A stretch of DNA of 64,000 nt, from NCBI RefSeq assembly GCF_042427585.1, contig NZ_JBHMFC010000011.1, positions 1 through 64,000 on the forward strand, in the 5' to 3' direction. This document shows, one piece after another, positions 15,750 to 23,404 of this stretch; position 1 is the first letter of the stretch; each line of letters starts with the position of its first letter. Origin of the DNA: Pseudalgibacter ostreae. GTDB lineage: Bacteria > Bacteroidota > Bacteroidia > Flavobacteriales > Flavobacteriaceae. The position numbers and the translations under genes were made by a program. Under the pieces are notes generated by a model. The model was not told the DNA's origin. It made no database searches and saw only the letters and a program-made list of their open reading frames with translations.

Positions 15750-17072
15750 ATGATTAGAAAGCTATTTATCACTCCGTTCCAGAAATTTATCAACACAGGA
15801 AGCCTGGCAGGCATCCTGCTTTTATCAACCACGATTCTGGCATTAATATGGGCGAATTCCCCTTTTGCACATGTTTATGAGAACCTTTTAAGGCACGAAA
15901 TAGGTGTATCGTTCCAAAACTTCGAAATAAAGGAAAGCTTACTGTTTTGGATAAACGATGGGCTTATGGCTATTTTCTTTTTCCTAATAGGATTAGAGCT
16001 TAAGCGCGAACTGTTAATAGGTGAGCTAAATACCGTAAAAAAGGCCGCATTTCCATTTATTGCCGCCCTAGGCGGGGTGTTAGCCCCTGTTGCCATCTAC
16101 ATGTTTTTAAACCATTCGCCAGAAACAGAACCTGGCTGGGGTATTGTTATGGCTACGGATATCGCCTTTGCTTTAGCCGTTTTAAGTGCTTTGGGCAAAA
16201 GAGCGCCTTTAAGTCTTAAAATATTTCTAACAGCCTTTGCTATAATCGATGATATTGCAGCAGTATTGGTTATCGCTCTTTTTTATAGCACTAACATAGA
16301 GTGGTCGTATATTCTATATGGCTTATTATTAATAGGCTTTTTAGGCTTACTATATCACAAAAGAAAATACACCTTTACTATAGGGATTATTCTAGCCATT
16401 ATTATTTGGTTTTTATTCTTAGGCTCTGGGATTCACCCCACTATTGCAGGTGTGCTATTGGCTTTTACCATTCCAATTAAAAGACGTATTGACCTGAACT
16501 CTTTTTCAAACAACTTAACCACTATTTCCGATAATATATCGAAAGCCCCTAATGAACCAGAGAAAAAACTGCTCACAAAAGATGAAATGAGCTATGTTAA
16601 TAAGCTCATCCATTTAACCTTTGAGGTACGTTCGCCACTTCAACAACTAGAACACGCCTTACACAATCTTATTGCCTATTTTATATTACCTGTTTTTGCT
16701 TTTGCAAACGCCGGTGTTACTATTGGAGGAGGCAGCCATTTAGATTATGAATTAGTAGCCCATATTGCCGTGAGTTTATTTGTTGGTAAAATGCTAGGTG
16801 TTTCTTTATTCTCTTACATAAGCGTTAAACTAAAATTAACAGAACTGCCCTCAGGCGTTAAAATGAGGCATGTTATTGGTATTTCGGCCATTGCAGGTGT
16901 TGGTTTTACCATGTCTATTTTTATTGCTAATCTTGCCTTTTTAGATAACCCTGTACTTATAAACTCTTCTAAAGTGGGTATTGTAATAGGCTCTGTAATT
17001 TCAGGAATAGTAGGTTATACCTTGCTAAGACTTATGGACATTATCAAACAAAGAAAGAAGACTGCTTTATAA
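15750..17072 (+). CDS. nhaA: Na+/H+ antiporter NhaA
   Basis: A 440-residue inner-membrane antiporter that exports Na+ (or Li+) in exchange for protons. It shows the NhaA hallmarks: WINDGLMAIFFFLIGLELKRE near the N-terminus, GIVMATDIAFALAVL with Asp137, and FAIIDDIAAVLVIALF with the ion-binding pair Asp167-Asp168. The segment ISAIAGVGFTMSIFIANLAF near the C-terminus is also characteristic. A hydrophilic insert (about residues 255-300) makes it longer than the E. coli protein, as I expect for Bacteroidota forms. It is monocistronic and followed by a good terminator, consistent with a marine or saline habitat. Confidence 0.95.
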   Translation: MIRKLFITPFQKFINTGSLAGILLLSTTILALIWANSPFAHVYENLLRHEIGVSFQNFEIKESLLFWINDGLMAIFFFLIGLELKRELLIGELNTVKKAAFPFIAALGGVLAPVAIYMFLNHSPETEPGWGIVMATDIAFALAVLSALGKRAPLSLKIFLTAFAIIDDIAAVLVIALFYSTNIEWSYILYGLLLIGFLGLLYHKRKYTFTIGIILAIIIWFLFLGSGIHPTIAGVLLAFTIPIKRRIDLNSFSNNLTTISDNISKAPNEPEKKLLTKDEMSYVNKLIHLTFEVRSPLQQLEHALHNLIAYFILPVFAFANAGVTIGGGSHLDYELVAHIAVSLFVGKMLGVSLFSYISVKLKLTELPSGVKMRHVIGISAIAGVGFTMSIFIANLAFLDNPVLINSSKVGIVIGSVISGIVGYTLLRLMDIIKQRKKTAL

Positions 17073-17100
17073 AATTATAAAAAAGCACAACTTATTATCT

Positions 17101-17138
17101 AAAGCCATTTTCGTTTTTAAACAAAAATGGCTTTATTT
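17101..17138 (+). terminator. Terminator after nhaA
   Basis: AAAGCCATTTT (17101-17111) pairs with AAAATGGCTTT (17124-17134), followed by ATTTTG. Confidence 0.8.
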
Positions 17139-17279
17139 TGTATAGACATAACACGGTCTACACCATTTTTATGCAACCATGAACCCGTATGATAGCCATA
17201 AAAACATAACCCACTGAACACCATTCGAATAAACCAATCTCGTTTAGAATAGAATTGCTTATAAAAATCGCGCACACTA

Positions 17280-17310
17280 TTTGGTAATCAAATATATAAT
17301 CGTAAATTTG
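17280..17310 (+). promoter_or_regulatory. Consensus promoter for rplM-rpsI
   Basis: TTTG at 17280-17283, 19 bases, TAAATTTG at 17303-17310. This is a perfect Bacteroidota promoter. Transcription would start near 17316, leaving about a 40-base leader with a small CTCTT/AAGAG hairpin at 17314-17326. Confidence 0.8.
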
Positions 17311-17357
17311 CAAACTCTTTTTAAGAGAGGAATGTTTAATTAGAAAAAAATAATAAC

Positions 17358-17813
17358 GTGGACACATTAAGCTACAAAACCATTTCAGCCAATAAAGCTA
17401 CTGTAGATAAGCAGTGGGTTTTAGTTGATGCTGATGGTCAAACTTTGGGTCGTTTAGCTTCAAAAGTTGCAAAACTATTAAGAGGCAAACACAAACCTAG
17501 CTTCACACCACATGTTGATTGCGGCGATAACGTCATTGTTATCAATTCAGAAAAAATCAACTTAACAGGAAACAAGTGGAATGACAAAACGTACATTCGT
17601 CACACAGGGTATCCAGGTGGTCAAAGAAGTTTAACAGCTGCAGAATTGTTCGGGAAAGACCCGTCAAGAGTTGTTGAAAAATCAGTAAAAGGAATGCTTC
17701 CTAAAAACAAATTAGGTGCAAATTTATTCCGAAACTTAACAGTTGTTGTTGGTTCAGAGCATGCACATGCTGCACAAAAACCAAAAGCAATCAATCTAGA
17801 AGAATTTAAATAA
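17358..17813 (+). CDS. rplM: 50S ribosomal protein L13 (uL13)
   Basis: A 151-residue ribosomal protein with the L13 signatures WVLVDADGQTLGRLAS, LLRGKHKPSFTPHVDCGD and VVVGSEHAHAAQKP. It uses a GTG start; upstream of it there is no ATG in this frame, and the encoded N-terminus matches the family. rpsI follows after a single base, the usual rplM-rpsI pair. A short structured leader sits between the promoter and the gene. L13 has been reported to control its own operon in some bacteria; whether it does so here is unknown. Confidence 0.97.
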   Translation: MDTLSYKTISANKATVDKQWVLVDADGQTLGRLASKVAKLLRGKHKPSFTPHVDCGDNVIVINSEKINLTGNKWNDKTYIRHTGYPGGQRSLTAAELFGKDPSRVVEKSVKGMLPKNKLGANLFRNLTVVVGSEHAHAAQKPKAINLEEFK

Positions 17814-17814
17814 A

Positions 17815-18201
17815 ATGGAAGTAATTCACAAAATTGGCCGTAGAAAGACGGCTGTTGCTCGTGCTTATGTTTCTGCAGGAAGCGGAAACATTACGATTAA
17901 TAAAAAAGACTTAGCTAATTACTTTACTACAGCTACCTTACAGTACAAAGTAAAGCAACCATTAGTTTTGACTAACAATGACAGCAACTTTGATATTACA
18001 GTAAATGTATATGGAGGTGGTATTACCGGTCAAGCAGAAGCTGTTCGTTTAGCCCTTTCTCGCGCTATGTGTGAGGTAGATGCTGAAAACAGACTAACTC
18101 TTAAACCAGAAGGTTTATTAACAAGAGATCCAAGAATGGTGGAGCGTAAGAAATTCGGACAGAAGAAAGCGCGTAAGAAATTCCAATTCTCTAAACGTTA
18201 A
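17815..18201 (+). CDS. rpsI: 30S ribosomal protein S9 (uS9)
   Basis: A 128-residue ribosomal protein. It carries the S9 hallmarks IGRRKTAVARAYV near the N-terminus, NVYGGGITGQAEAVRLALSRA, and the basic C-terminal tail GQKKARKKFQFSKR, which reaches the decoding site and contacts P-site tRNA. It starts one base after the rplM stop and is translated from the same transcript. The 218-base gap to rpsB holds a structured leader candidate. Confidence 0.98.
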   Translation: MEVIHKIGRRKTAVARAYVSAGSGNITINKKDLANYFTTATLQYKVKQPLVLTNNDSNFDITVNVYGGGITGQAEAVRLALSRAMCEVDAENRLTLKPEGLLTRDPRMVERKKFGQKKARKKFQFSKR

Positions 18202-18289
18202 TATTATCTTTCGAATTGTATTTGCCTGTGATATATTAATCGCTGTGTAAATGCATTTCAAAACAAAAAAAATAAAACAAGTTATTGTT

Positions 18290-18389
18290 GTCCATAAGAC
18301 TTTCCTATAATTATCAGGAAACAGGACTTAGTTTAGCATCTAAATGTTTAAGGCGAATTTGTAAAAAATGACCACTTAAGCATTGCTAA
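18290..18389 (+). ncRNA. Structured leader candidate upstream of rpsB
   Basis: Two stem systems lie in the gap before rpsB. The first has GTCC (18290-18293) pairing with GGAC (18324-18327), enclosing TTTCCT (18301-18306) paired with AGGAAA (18316-18321). The second has TTAGCA (18333-18338) pairing with TGCTAA (18384-18389), enclosing TTAAG (18348-18352) paired with CTTAA (18375-18379). This could be an S2-responsive leader, by analogy with rpsB leaders in other bacteria. Covariation was not tested. Confidence 0.35.
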
Positions 18390-18419
18390 TTCAACAGAAC
18401 GTAAACTATTACACAAAAA

Positions 18420-19202
18420 ATGGCAGTAGAAGTAAAAGAATTACTTGAAGCAGGTGTACATTTTGGGCATCTTACACGTAAGTGGGATCCAAACATGGCG
18501 CCTTATGTATATATGGAGCGTAATGGCATCCATATTATAAACCTATATAAAACAGCGGTTAAAATTGAAGAGGCTGGAGCTGCATTGGCAAAAATCGCCA
18601 ATTCTGGACGTAAAATTTTATTCGTTGCAACAAAAAAACAAGCAAAAGATATTGTCGCTGAAAAAGCTGGTGGTATCAACATGCCATACATCACAGAAAG
18701 ATGGCCAGGTGGTATGTTAACCAACTTTGTTACTATTAGAAAAGCCGTAAAAAAAATGGCAACTATTGATAGAATGAAGAAGGATGGTACTTTCATGACC
18801 TTATCTAAAAAAGAGCGTTTGCAAGTTGATCGTTTAAGAGCGAAGTTAGAGAAAAACTTAGGTTCTATAAGCGACATGACTCGTTTACCAGGAGCTTTAT
18901 TTGTTGTGGATATTAAGCGTGAGCATATCGCGATTAAAGAAGCTCAAAAACTAAACATTCCTATTTTCGCAATGGTAGATACCAACTCAGACCCACGTCA
19001 AGTTGATTATGTAATCCCTGCAAATGATGATGCTTCTAAATCTATTGATAAAATTTTAACTCACGTTACTACTGCAATATCTGAAGGATTAGCAGAGCGT
19101 AAAGCGGAAAAAGATGCTACTGTAGATGCAGAAAAAGCACCTAAAGCTAAGACTGAAAAAGAGCCAAAAGCTAAAAAAGTTACCGCAGACGAAGAAGAAT
19201 AA
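18420..19202 (+). CDS. rpsB: 30S ribosomal protein S2 (uS2)
   Basis: A 260-residue ribosomal protein with the S2 motifs LLEAGVHFGHLTRKWDPNM, ITERWPGGMLTNFVTI and IPIFAMVDTNSDP. The last 30 or so residues are a charged Lys/Glu/Ala-rich tail, longer than in E. coli and common in Bacteroidota. It precedes tsf, the conserved order in most bacteria. A hairpin with a U-run between the two genes (19228-19276) may lower tsf transcription relative to rpsB. Confidence 0.98.
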   Translation: MAVEVKELLEAGVHFGHLTRKWDPNMAPYVYMERNGIHIINLYKTAVKIEEAGAALAKIANSGRKILFVATKKQAKDIVAEKAGGINMPYITERWPGGMLTNFVTIRKAVKKMATIDRMKKDGTFMTLSKKERLQVDRLRAKLEKNLGSISDMTRLPGALFVVDIKREHIAIKEAQKLNIPIFAMVDTNSDPRQVDYVIPANDDASKSIDKILTHVTTAISEGLAERKAEKDATVDAEKAPKAKTEKEPKAKKVTADEEE

Positions 19203-19227
19203 TTAATAAAATTACACAATACAAAAT

Positions 19228-19276
19228 AAGTCGTTTTAATTCTTTTCTTAGTTGAAATAATTTTAACGACTTTTTT
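19228..19276 (+). terminator. Hairpin with U-run between rpsB and tsf
   Basis: AAGTCGTT (19228-19235) pairs with AACGACTT (19265-19272), followed by TTTT. The loop is long (29 bases), so it may be a partial terminator or attenuator inside the operon. Confidence 0.5.
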
Positions 19277-19291
19277 AAATTAAAATAAGAT

Positions 19292-20266
19292 ATGGATTCT
19301 ACAGTAAAAATAACAGCAGCAGAAGTAAACAAACTGAGACAATCTACCGGTGCAGGTATGATGGATTGTAAAAAAGCCTTAGTAGAAGCTGGTGGAGATT
19401 TCGATAAAGCTATCGAAGTTTTACGTAAAAAAGGACAGAAAGTTGCAGAAAAGAGAGCCGACAGAGAGTCTTCTGAAGGCGCTGCTGTTGCAAAAATAAA
19501 TGCAGACGAAACTGAGGGGGTAGCAATCGTATTGGGTTGTGAAACAGACTTTGTTGGTAAAAATGATAATTTCGTAGCACTTGCCAATGAACTTGCTGAA
19601 TTGGCCTTAAACTATAATACTAAAGAAGAGTTTTTAGCTGCTAGTTTTGGAAACATGACTGTTGCTGATAAATTAATCGAGCAAACAGGTGTTATCGGTG
19701 AGAAATTGGATATCACAGCTTTTGAAAAAATAAAAGCACCATATGTTGGCGCTTATGTGCACATCAATAAAATTGCAGCTTTAGTAGGTTTATCTTCTAA
19801 AGTTGATAATGCAGAGACTTTAGTAAAAGATGTAGCGATGCAAGTGGCTTCTATGGGAGCAACTTCGTTATCATACAAAGGTTTTGACGCAGCTTATGTT
19901 GCCTCTGAAACTGAAGCTAGAATTGCTGAAATTGAAAAAGATAATATTGAAAGAAGTCGTATGGGTAAAACACCTAAAAACGTACCTCAATATATTTCTA
20001 TGGCACAAATTACGCCAGAGGTTTTAGAAAAAGCTGAAGAAGACGCTAAAGCTGAACTGAAAGCCGAAGGAAAGCCAGAAAAAATCTGGGACAAAATCTT
20101 ACCAGGTAAAATGGAACGTTTTATTTCAGACAACACCACATTAGACCAAGAAAAATGTTTATTAGACCAAAATTTTATTAAAGATGATAAAATAAGCGTC
20201 GCTAAATACGTAGCGTCTTATGGTGATGTTGAAATTACAGGTTTCAAAAGAGCTTCTTTAGGATAA
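19292..20266 (+). CDS. tsf: Elongation factor Ts
   Basis: A 324-residue guanine-nucleotide exchange factor for EF-Tu. The N-terminal UBA-like domain reads VNKLRQSTGAGMMDCKKALVEAGGD, and the nucleotide-exchange motif appears as CETDFVGKNDNF (TDFVARN in E. coli). The C-terminal part keeps the dimerisation and coiled-coil region. It is somewhat longer than the E. coli protein because of an extended middle region with NVPQYISMAQITPEV. It is followed by a strong terminator, which closes the rpsB-tsf unit. Confidence 0.97.
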   Translation: MDSTVKITAAEVNKLRQSTGAGMMDCKKALVEAGGDFDKAIEVLRKKGQKVAEKRADRESSEGAAVAKINADETEGVAIVLGCETDFVGKNDNFVALANELAELALNYNTKEEFLAASFGNMTVADKLIEQTGVIGEKLDITAFEKIKAPYVGAYVHINKIAALVGLSSKVDNAETLVKDVAMQVASMGATSLSYKGFDAAYVASETEARIAEIEKDNIERSRMGKTPKNVPQYISMAQITPEVLEKAEEDAKAELKAEGKPEKIWDKILPGKMERFISDNTTLDQEKCLLDQNFIKDDKISVAKYVASYGDVEITGFKRASLG

Positions 20267-20320
20267 TAATTAAGAACTTCAGCGCTACCGTTACATTGGT
20301 ATCGGGAAGCACATTACATA

Positions 20321-20356
20321 AAAAACCCATCATACTTCAAAATATGATGGGTTTTT
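20321..20356 (+). terminator. Strong terminator after tsf
   Basis: AAAAACCCATCATA (20321-20334) pairs with TATGATGGGTTTTT (from 20343), an 8-base loop and a run of six T. Confidence 0.9.
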
Positions 20357-20394
20357 TATGTTTAAATTCCGCTACAGCAAATTAAGATATTGTT

Positions 20395-20402
20395 TATATT
20401 TG
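20395..20402 (+). promoter_or_regulatory. Candidate -7 box for pyrH-frr
   Basis: TATATTTG fits TAnnTTTG and lies after the tsf terminator, so pyrH-frr probably has its own promoter. No TTTG is seen at the -33 position. Confidence 0.45.
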
Positions 20403-20466
20403 CACAACTCAATTTCGGAACGACTGCTTTTAGGCAAACAAAACCGAAAAAATCATATCTAAAAGA

Positions 20467-21174
20467 ATGAAATACAAAAGAATACTACTAAAACTATCTG
20501 GCGAAGCTTTAATGGGGGACCGCCAATACGGTATCGACCCAAAACGCTTGGCAGAATATGCACAAGACATTAAAACCATAAGCGACAAAGGTGTTGAAGT
20601 CGCTATAGTAATAGGCGGTGGTAATATTTTTAGAGGTGTTTCTGGAGCCAGTAATGGCATGGATCGCGTACAAGCAGACCATATGGGCATGCTGGCCACA
20701 GTAATTAATGGTTTAGCCCTACAAAGCGCCTTAGAAGATGCCGGCTTAAAAACCCGCTTACAAACCGCTATTAAAATAGATGAGGTTGCCGAACCTTTTA
20801 TTCGTAGAAAAGCCATGAGCCACCTTAACAAAGGACGTGTGGTAATTTTTGGTGGCGGCACTGGAAATCCCTATTTCACTACAGATTCTGCTGCAGTTTT
20901 AAGAGCTATTGAAATTGAGGCCAATGTCATTTTAAAAGGAACACGAGTAGATGGTATTTATAATGTAGACCCTGAAAAAGATAGTAAAGCTATAAAGTTT
21001 AACAACCTGTCTTTTGAAGAAGTGTTGAGCAAGGGCCTAAAAGTTATGGATACAACAGCTTTTACCTTAAGCCAAGAAAACGAATTACCTATCATTGTTT
21101 TTGATATGAACAAAAAAGGCAATCTATTAAAAGTAGTTTCGGGAGAAAAAATAGGAACTGAAGTAAACATCTAA
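20467..21174 (+). CDS. pyrH: UMP kinase
   Basis: A 235-residue amino-acid-kinase-fold enzyme that phosphorylates UMP to UDP in pyrimidine nucleotide synthesis. Motifs: KRILLKLSGEALMG at the N-terminus, VAIVIGGGNIFRG, ADHMGMLATVINGLAL, VIFGGGTGNPYFTTDSAA and GTRVDGIYNVDPEKD. It is normally a hexamer regulated by GTP and UTP. It sits between tsf and frr, the conserved order, with frr starting 49 bases after its stop. Confidence 0.97.
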   Translation: MKYKRILLKLSGEALMGDRQYGIDPKRLAEYAQDIKTISDKGVEVAIVIGGGNIFRGVSGASNGMDRVQADHMGMLATVINGLALQSALEDAGLKTRLQTAIKIDEVAEPFIRRKAMSHLNKGRVVIFGGGTGNPYFTTDSAAVLRAIEIEANVILKGTRVDGIYNVDPEKDSKAIKFNNLSFEEVLSKGLKVMDTTAFTLSQENELPIIVFDMNKKGNLLKVVSGEKIGTEVNI

Positions 21175-21223
21175 TTTCTGGCATAATTTTAGCATATTTA
21201 TTGATCAAAAAAAGGTTTTAAAA

Positions 21224-21781
21224 ATGGACGAGGATATTACATTTATATTAGACAGTGCAAAAGAAGCTATGGATAATGCTATTAAGCATCTTGAAAAGCA
21301 ATTTACAAACATTCGAGCAGGTAAAGCGAGCCCAGCTATGCTAGGCAGTGTTATGGTAGACTACTATGGGTCACAAACCCCATTAACACAAATTGCCAAT
21401 ATAAATACACCCGATGGTAGAACCATTACGGTTCAACCTTGGGAAAAAAACATGCTACAAGAAATTGAACGCGGTATCGCTTATGCCAATCTAGGCTTTA
21501 ATCCTATGAATAACGGCGAAACCATAATCATTAACGTACCGCCATTAACTGAAGAGCGCAGACGTGACTTAGCAAAACAAGCTAAATCTGAAACCGAAGA
21601 TGCCAAAATAAGCGTTAGAACAGCCCGAAAAGAGGCCAATAACGATATCAAGAAAAATGACGACATTTCTGAAGACTTTAAAAAAAGTGCTGAATCGGAT
21701 GTACAAAAAATGACAGATACATACGTTAAGAAAATTGATGAGCTTTACGAGTTTAAAGAAAAAGAAATCATGACCGTATAA
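21224..21781 (+). CDS. frr: Ribosome recycling factor
   Basis: A 185-residue protein that, with EF-G, splits the post-termination ribosome. It carries the family signatures HLEKQFTNIRAGKASPAML, VDYYGSQTPL, ITVQPWEKNML, IIINVPPLTEERRRDL and the long helical C-terminus. The length is typical. It is the last gene of the block rplM-rpsI-rpsB-tsf-pyrH-frr and is closed by a terminator 4 bases after its stop. Confidence 0.97.
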   Translation: MDEDITFILDSAKEAMDNAIKHLEKQFTNIRAGKASPAMLGSVMVDYYGSQTPLTQIANINTPDGRTITVQPWEKNMLQEIERGIAYANLGFNPMNNGETIIINVPPLTEERRRDLAKQAKSETEDAKISVRTARKEANNDIKKNDDISEDFKKSAESDVQKMTDTYVKKIDELYEFKEKEIMTV

Positions 21782-21784
21782 ATT

Positions 21785-21813
21785 AAAAAAGCGACTTATC
21801 ATGTCGCTTTTTT
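21785..21813 (+). terminator. Terminator after frr
   Basis: AAAAAAGCGAC (21785-21795), a 7-base loop, GTCGCTTTTTT (21803-21813). Confidence 0.9.
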
Positions 21814-21843
21814 ATTCACCCTCTAGCACGTTTGGTCTTTGGA

Positions 21844-23115
21844 ATGGTAAAACCTTATATCCTGTTTTTTTTTATTGTATGGACTACGCTATTAGAGGCC
21901 CAGTCTATGCACAACTTCAATACCGAGCCCAGACAAGATTCTATAAAAAAGAAAGCCTTTATAAAACAACTAGGAAACGGTTTCTTCCCTACTAAATATT
22001 TTAATTTCGATTTAAGATATTTAGTTAAATACAATCAATACGAAGCACTTAGAACAGGGCTTGGGGGGCTTACTAATGAAGCTTTTTCAGAAACATTTCG
22101 CATTAACGGCTATACCGTTTATGGCTTTAAGGACCATCGTTTTAAATATAGTATCGCTGGTGGTTTTAGACTATCTGAAAAAACAAACACCTGGATCGAT
22201 TTTTCATATACCGACGATTTACAAGAAACCGGAAGCACCAATTTCTTAACAGATGGCCGTGCCTTTCAGTTTTTCGAACCACGCTTGCTAAATATTGATC
22301 TATTTCATAAACACGTCACGAAATCTATTGCATTAGAGCATCAAATTACTGCAAAACTAAATGCTGAAACTGAATTTTCTGTCAGCAAAATAGACCCTAC
22401 CTATCGATATAGCTATCTATTGGGAACCCAAACCTTAGACAAATTCCATTTAAGCACTGCTAAATTAGGGTTACAGTGGAACCCATTTAATACTGCCGAA
22501 CTCACTAATACTGGGCTAAAACAAATCAAACAAGGATATCCGAAGTTCACGATCCAATACACAAAAAGCTTTAAAGATGTTCTAAAAAGTGATTTTGGGT
22601 TTTCTAAATTGGATTTTAGAACTATTTATCAAGTTGGTGATATTAATAACCATCTTTCCGAAATCACCCTAGTATCTGGAATAGCGAATGGCAACACACC
22701 ATTAACGCATCTATATCATGCTTATCCTAATAATATTAGAAAAGAAACGATTATACAACGGTTTTCAGTAGCAGGTCTTAACAGCTTTGAAACCATGTTT
22801 TTCAATGAGTTTTTTTCGGATAAGTTTAGCACCTTACAATTTAAACATTTTTTAAAACCTTTTAATATTTCACAGCGTTACAAACCCCAGTTGGTTTTAA
22901 TAACACGTTATGCCATTGGAGATATGCAACATCCAGAAAAACACCAAGAGGTTAGTTTTGGATCTTTAAAAAAAGGATATACAGAATCTGGTTTCGAAAT
23001 CAACAAGCTTTTATTTGGTTTCGGACTGAGTTTTACCTACCGTTATGGCGCATATCATTTACCAGATCTTAGCGATAATGTGGCCTTTAAGTTTACGTTT
23101 AATTTAACGTTGTGA
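21844..23115 (+). CDS. Outer-membrane beta-barrel protein resembling the C-terminal part of DUF5686 proteins
   Basis: A 423-residue exported protein. Residues 1-20 form a signal peptide ending in EAQ, and the rest is a series of amphipathic strands with aromatic ends, finishing in FKFTFNLTL, as for an outer-membrane barrel. Phrases such as YFNFDLRYLVKYNQYE and FRINGYTVYGFKDHRFKYS resemble the barrel half of DUF5686 family proteins, but the N-terminal carboxypeptidase-regulatory-like domain of the full-length family is absent. I start at the ATG at 21844; a TTG 12 bases upstream would only lengthen the signal peptide. Function unknown. It is single, between terminators at 21785 and 23138. Confidence 0.7.
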   Translation: MVKPYILFFFIVWTTLLEAQSMHNFNTEPRQDSIKKKAFIKQLGNGFFPTKYFNFDLRYLVKYNQYEALRTGLGGLTNEAFSETFRINGYTVYGFKDHRFKYSIAGGFRLSEKTNTWIDFSYTDDLQETGSTNFLTDGRAFQFFEPRLLNIDLFHKHVTKSIALEHQITAKLNAETEFSVSKIDPTYRYSYLLGTQTLDKFHLSTAKLGLQWNPFNTAELTNTGLKQIKQGYPKFTIQYTKSFKDVLKSDFGFSKLDFRTIYQVGDINNHLSEITLVSGIANGNTPLTHLYHAYPNNIRKETIIQRFSVAGLNSFETMFFNEFFSDKFSTLQFKHFLKPFNISQRYKPQLVLITRYAIGDMQHPEKHQEVSFGSLKKGYTESGFEINKLLFGFGLSFTYRYGAYHLPDLSDNVAFKFTFNLTL

Positions 23116-23137
23116 TTAAATATTCTAATGCACATTC

Positions 23138-23175
23138 AAAGGATTCAATCCTTACGCCTGTAATCCTTTCTTTTT
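23138..23175 (+). terminator. Terminator after the barrel gene
   Basis: AAAGGATT (23138-23145) pairs with AATCCTTT (23162-23169), followed by CTTTTTG. The rest of the gap to 23404 holds only a possible -7 box TACCTTTG at 23379-23386 for the next gene. Confidence 0.6.
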
Positions 23176-23404
23176 GAAATTATCTAGGAGCTAGATGATA
23201 TTTAATTTAAGATATTAAGAACAACACCAGAGAAAAATATGATGAGCAGACCCTGCTTATAAATTCAGGGTTAATAAAAAATCTTAAAAAACTCGATTTA
23301 AACACTATTTTTAGCTTTTGCATCATCTATATGATACTATATTTTAGGTCTACTATAAGCTTATACAGCGGTTTTCCTTACCTTTGCCCATCTTAAAATA
23401 AAGC

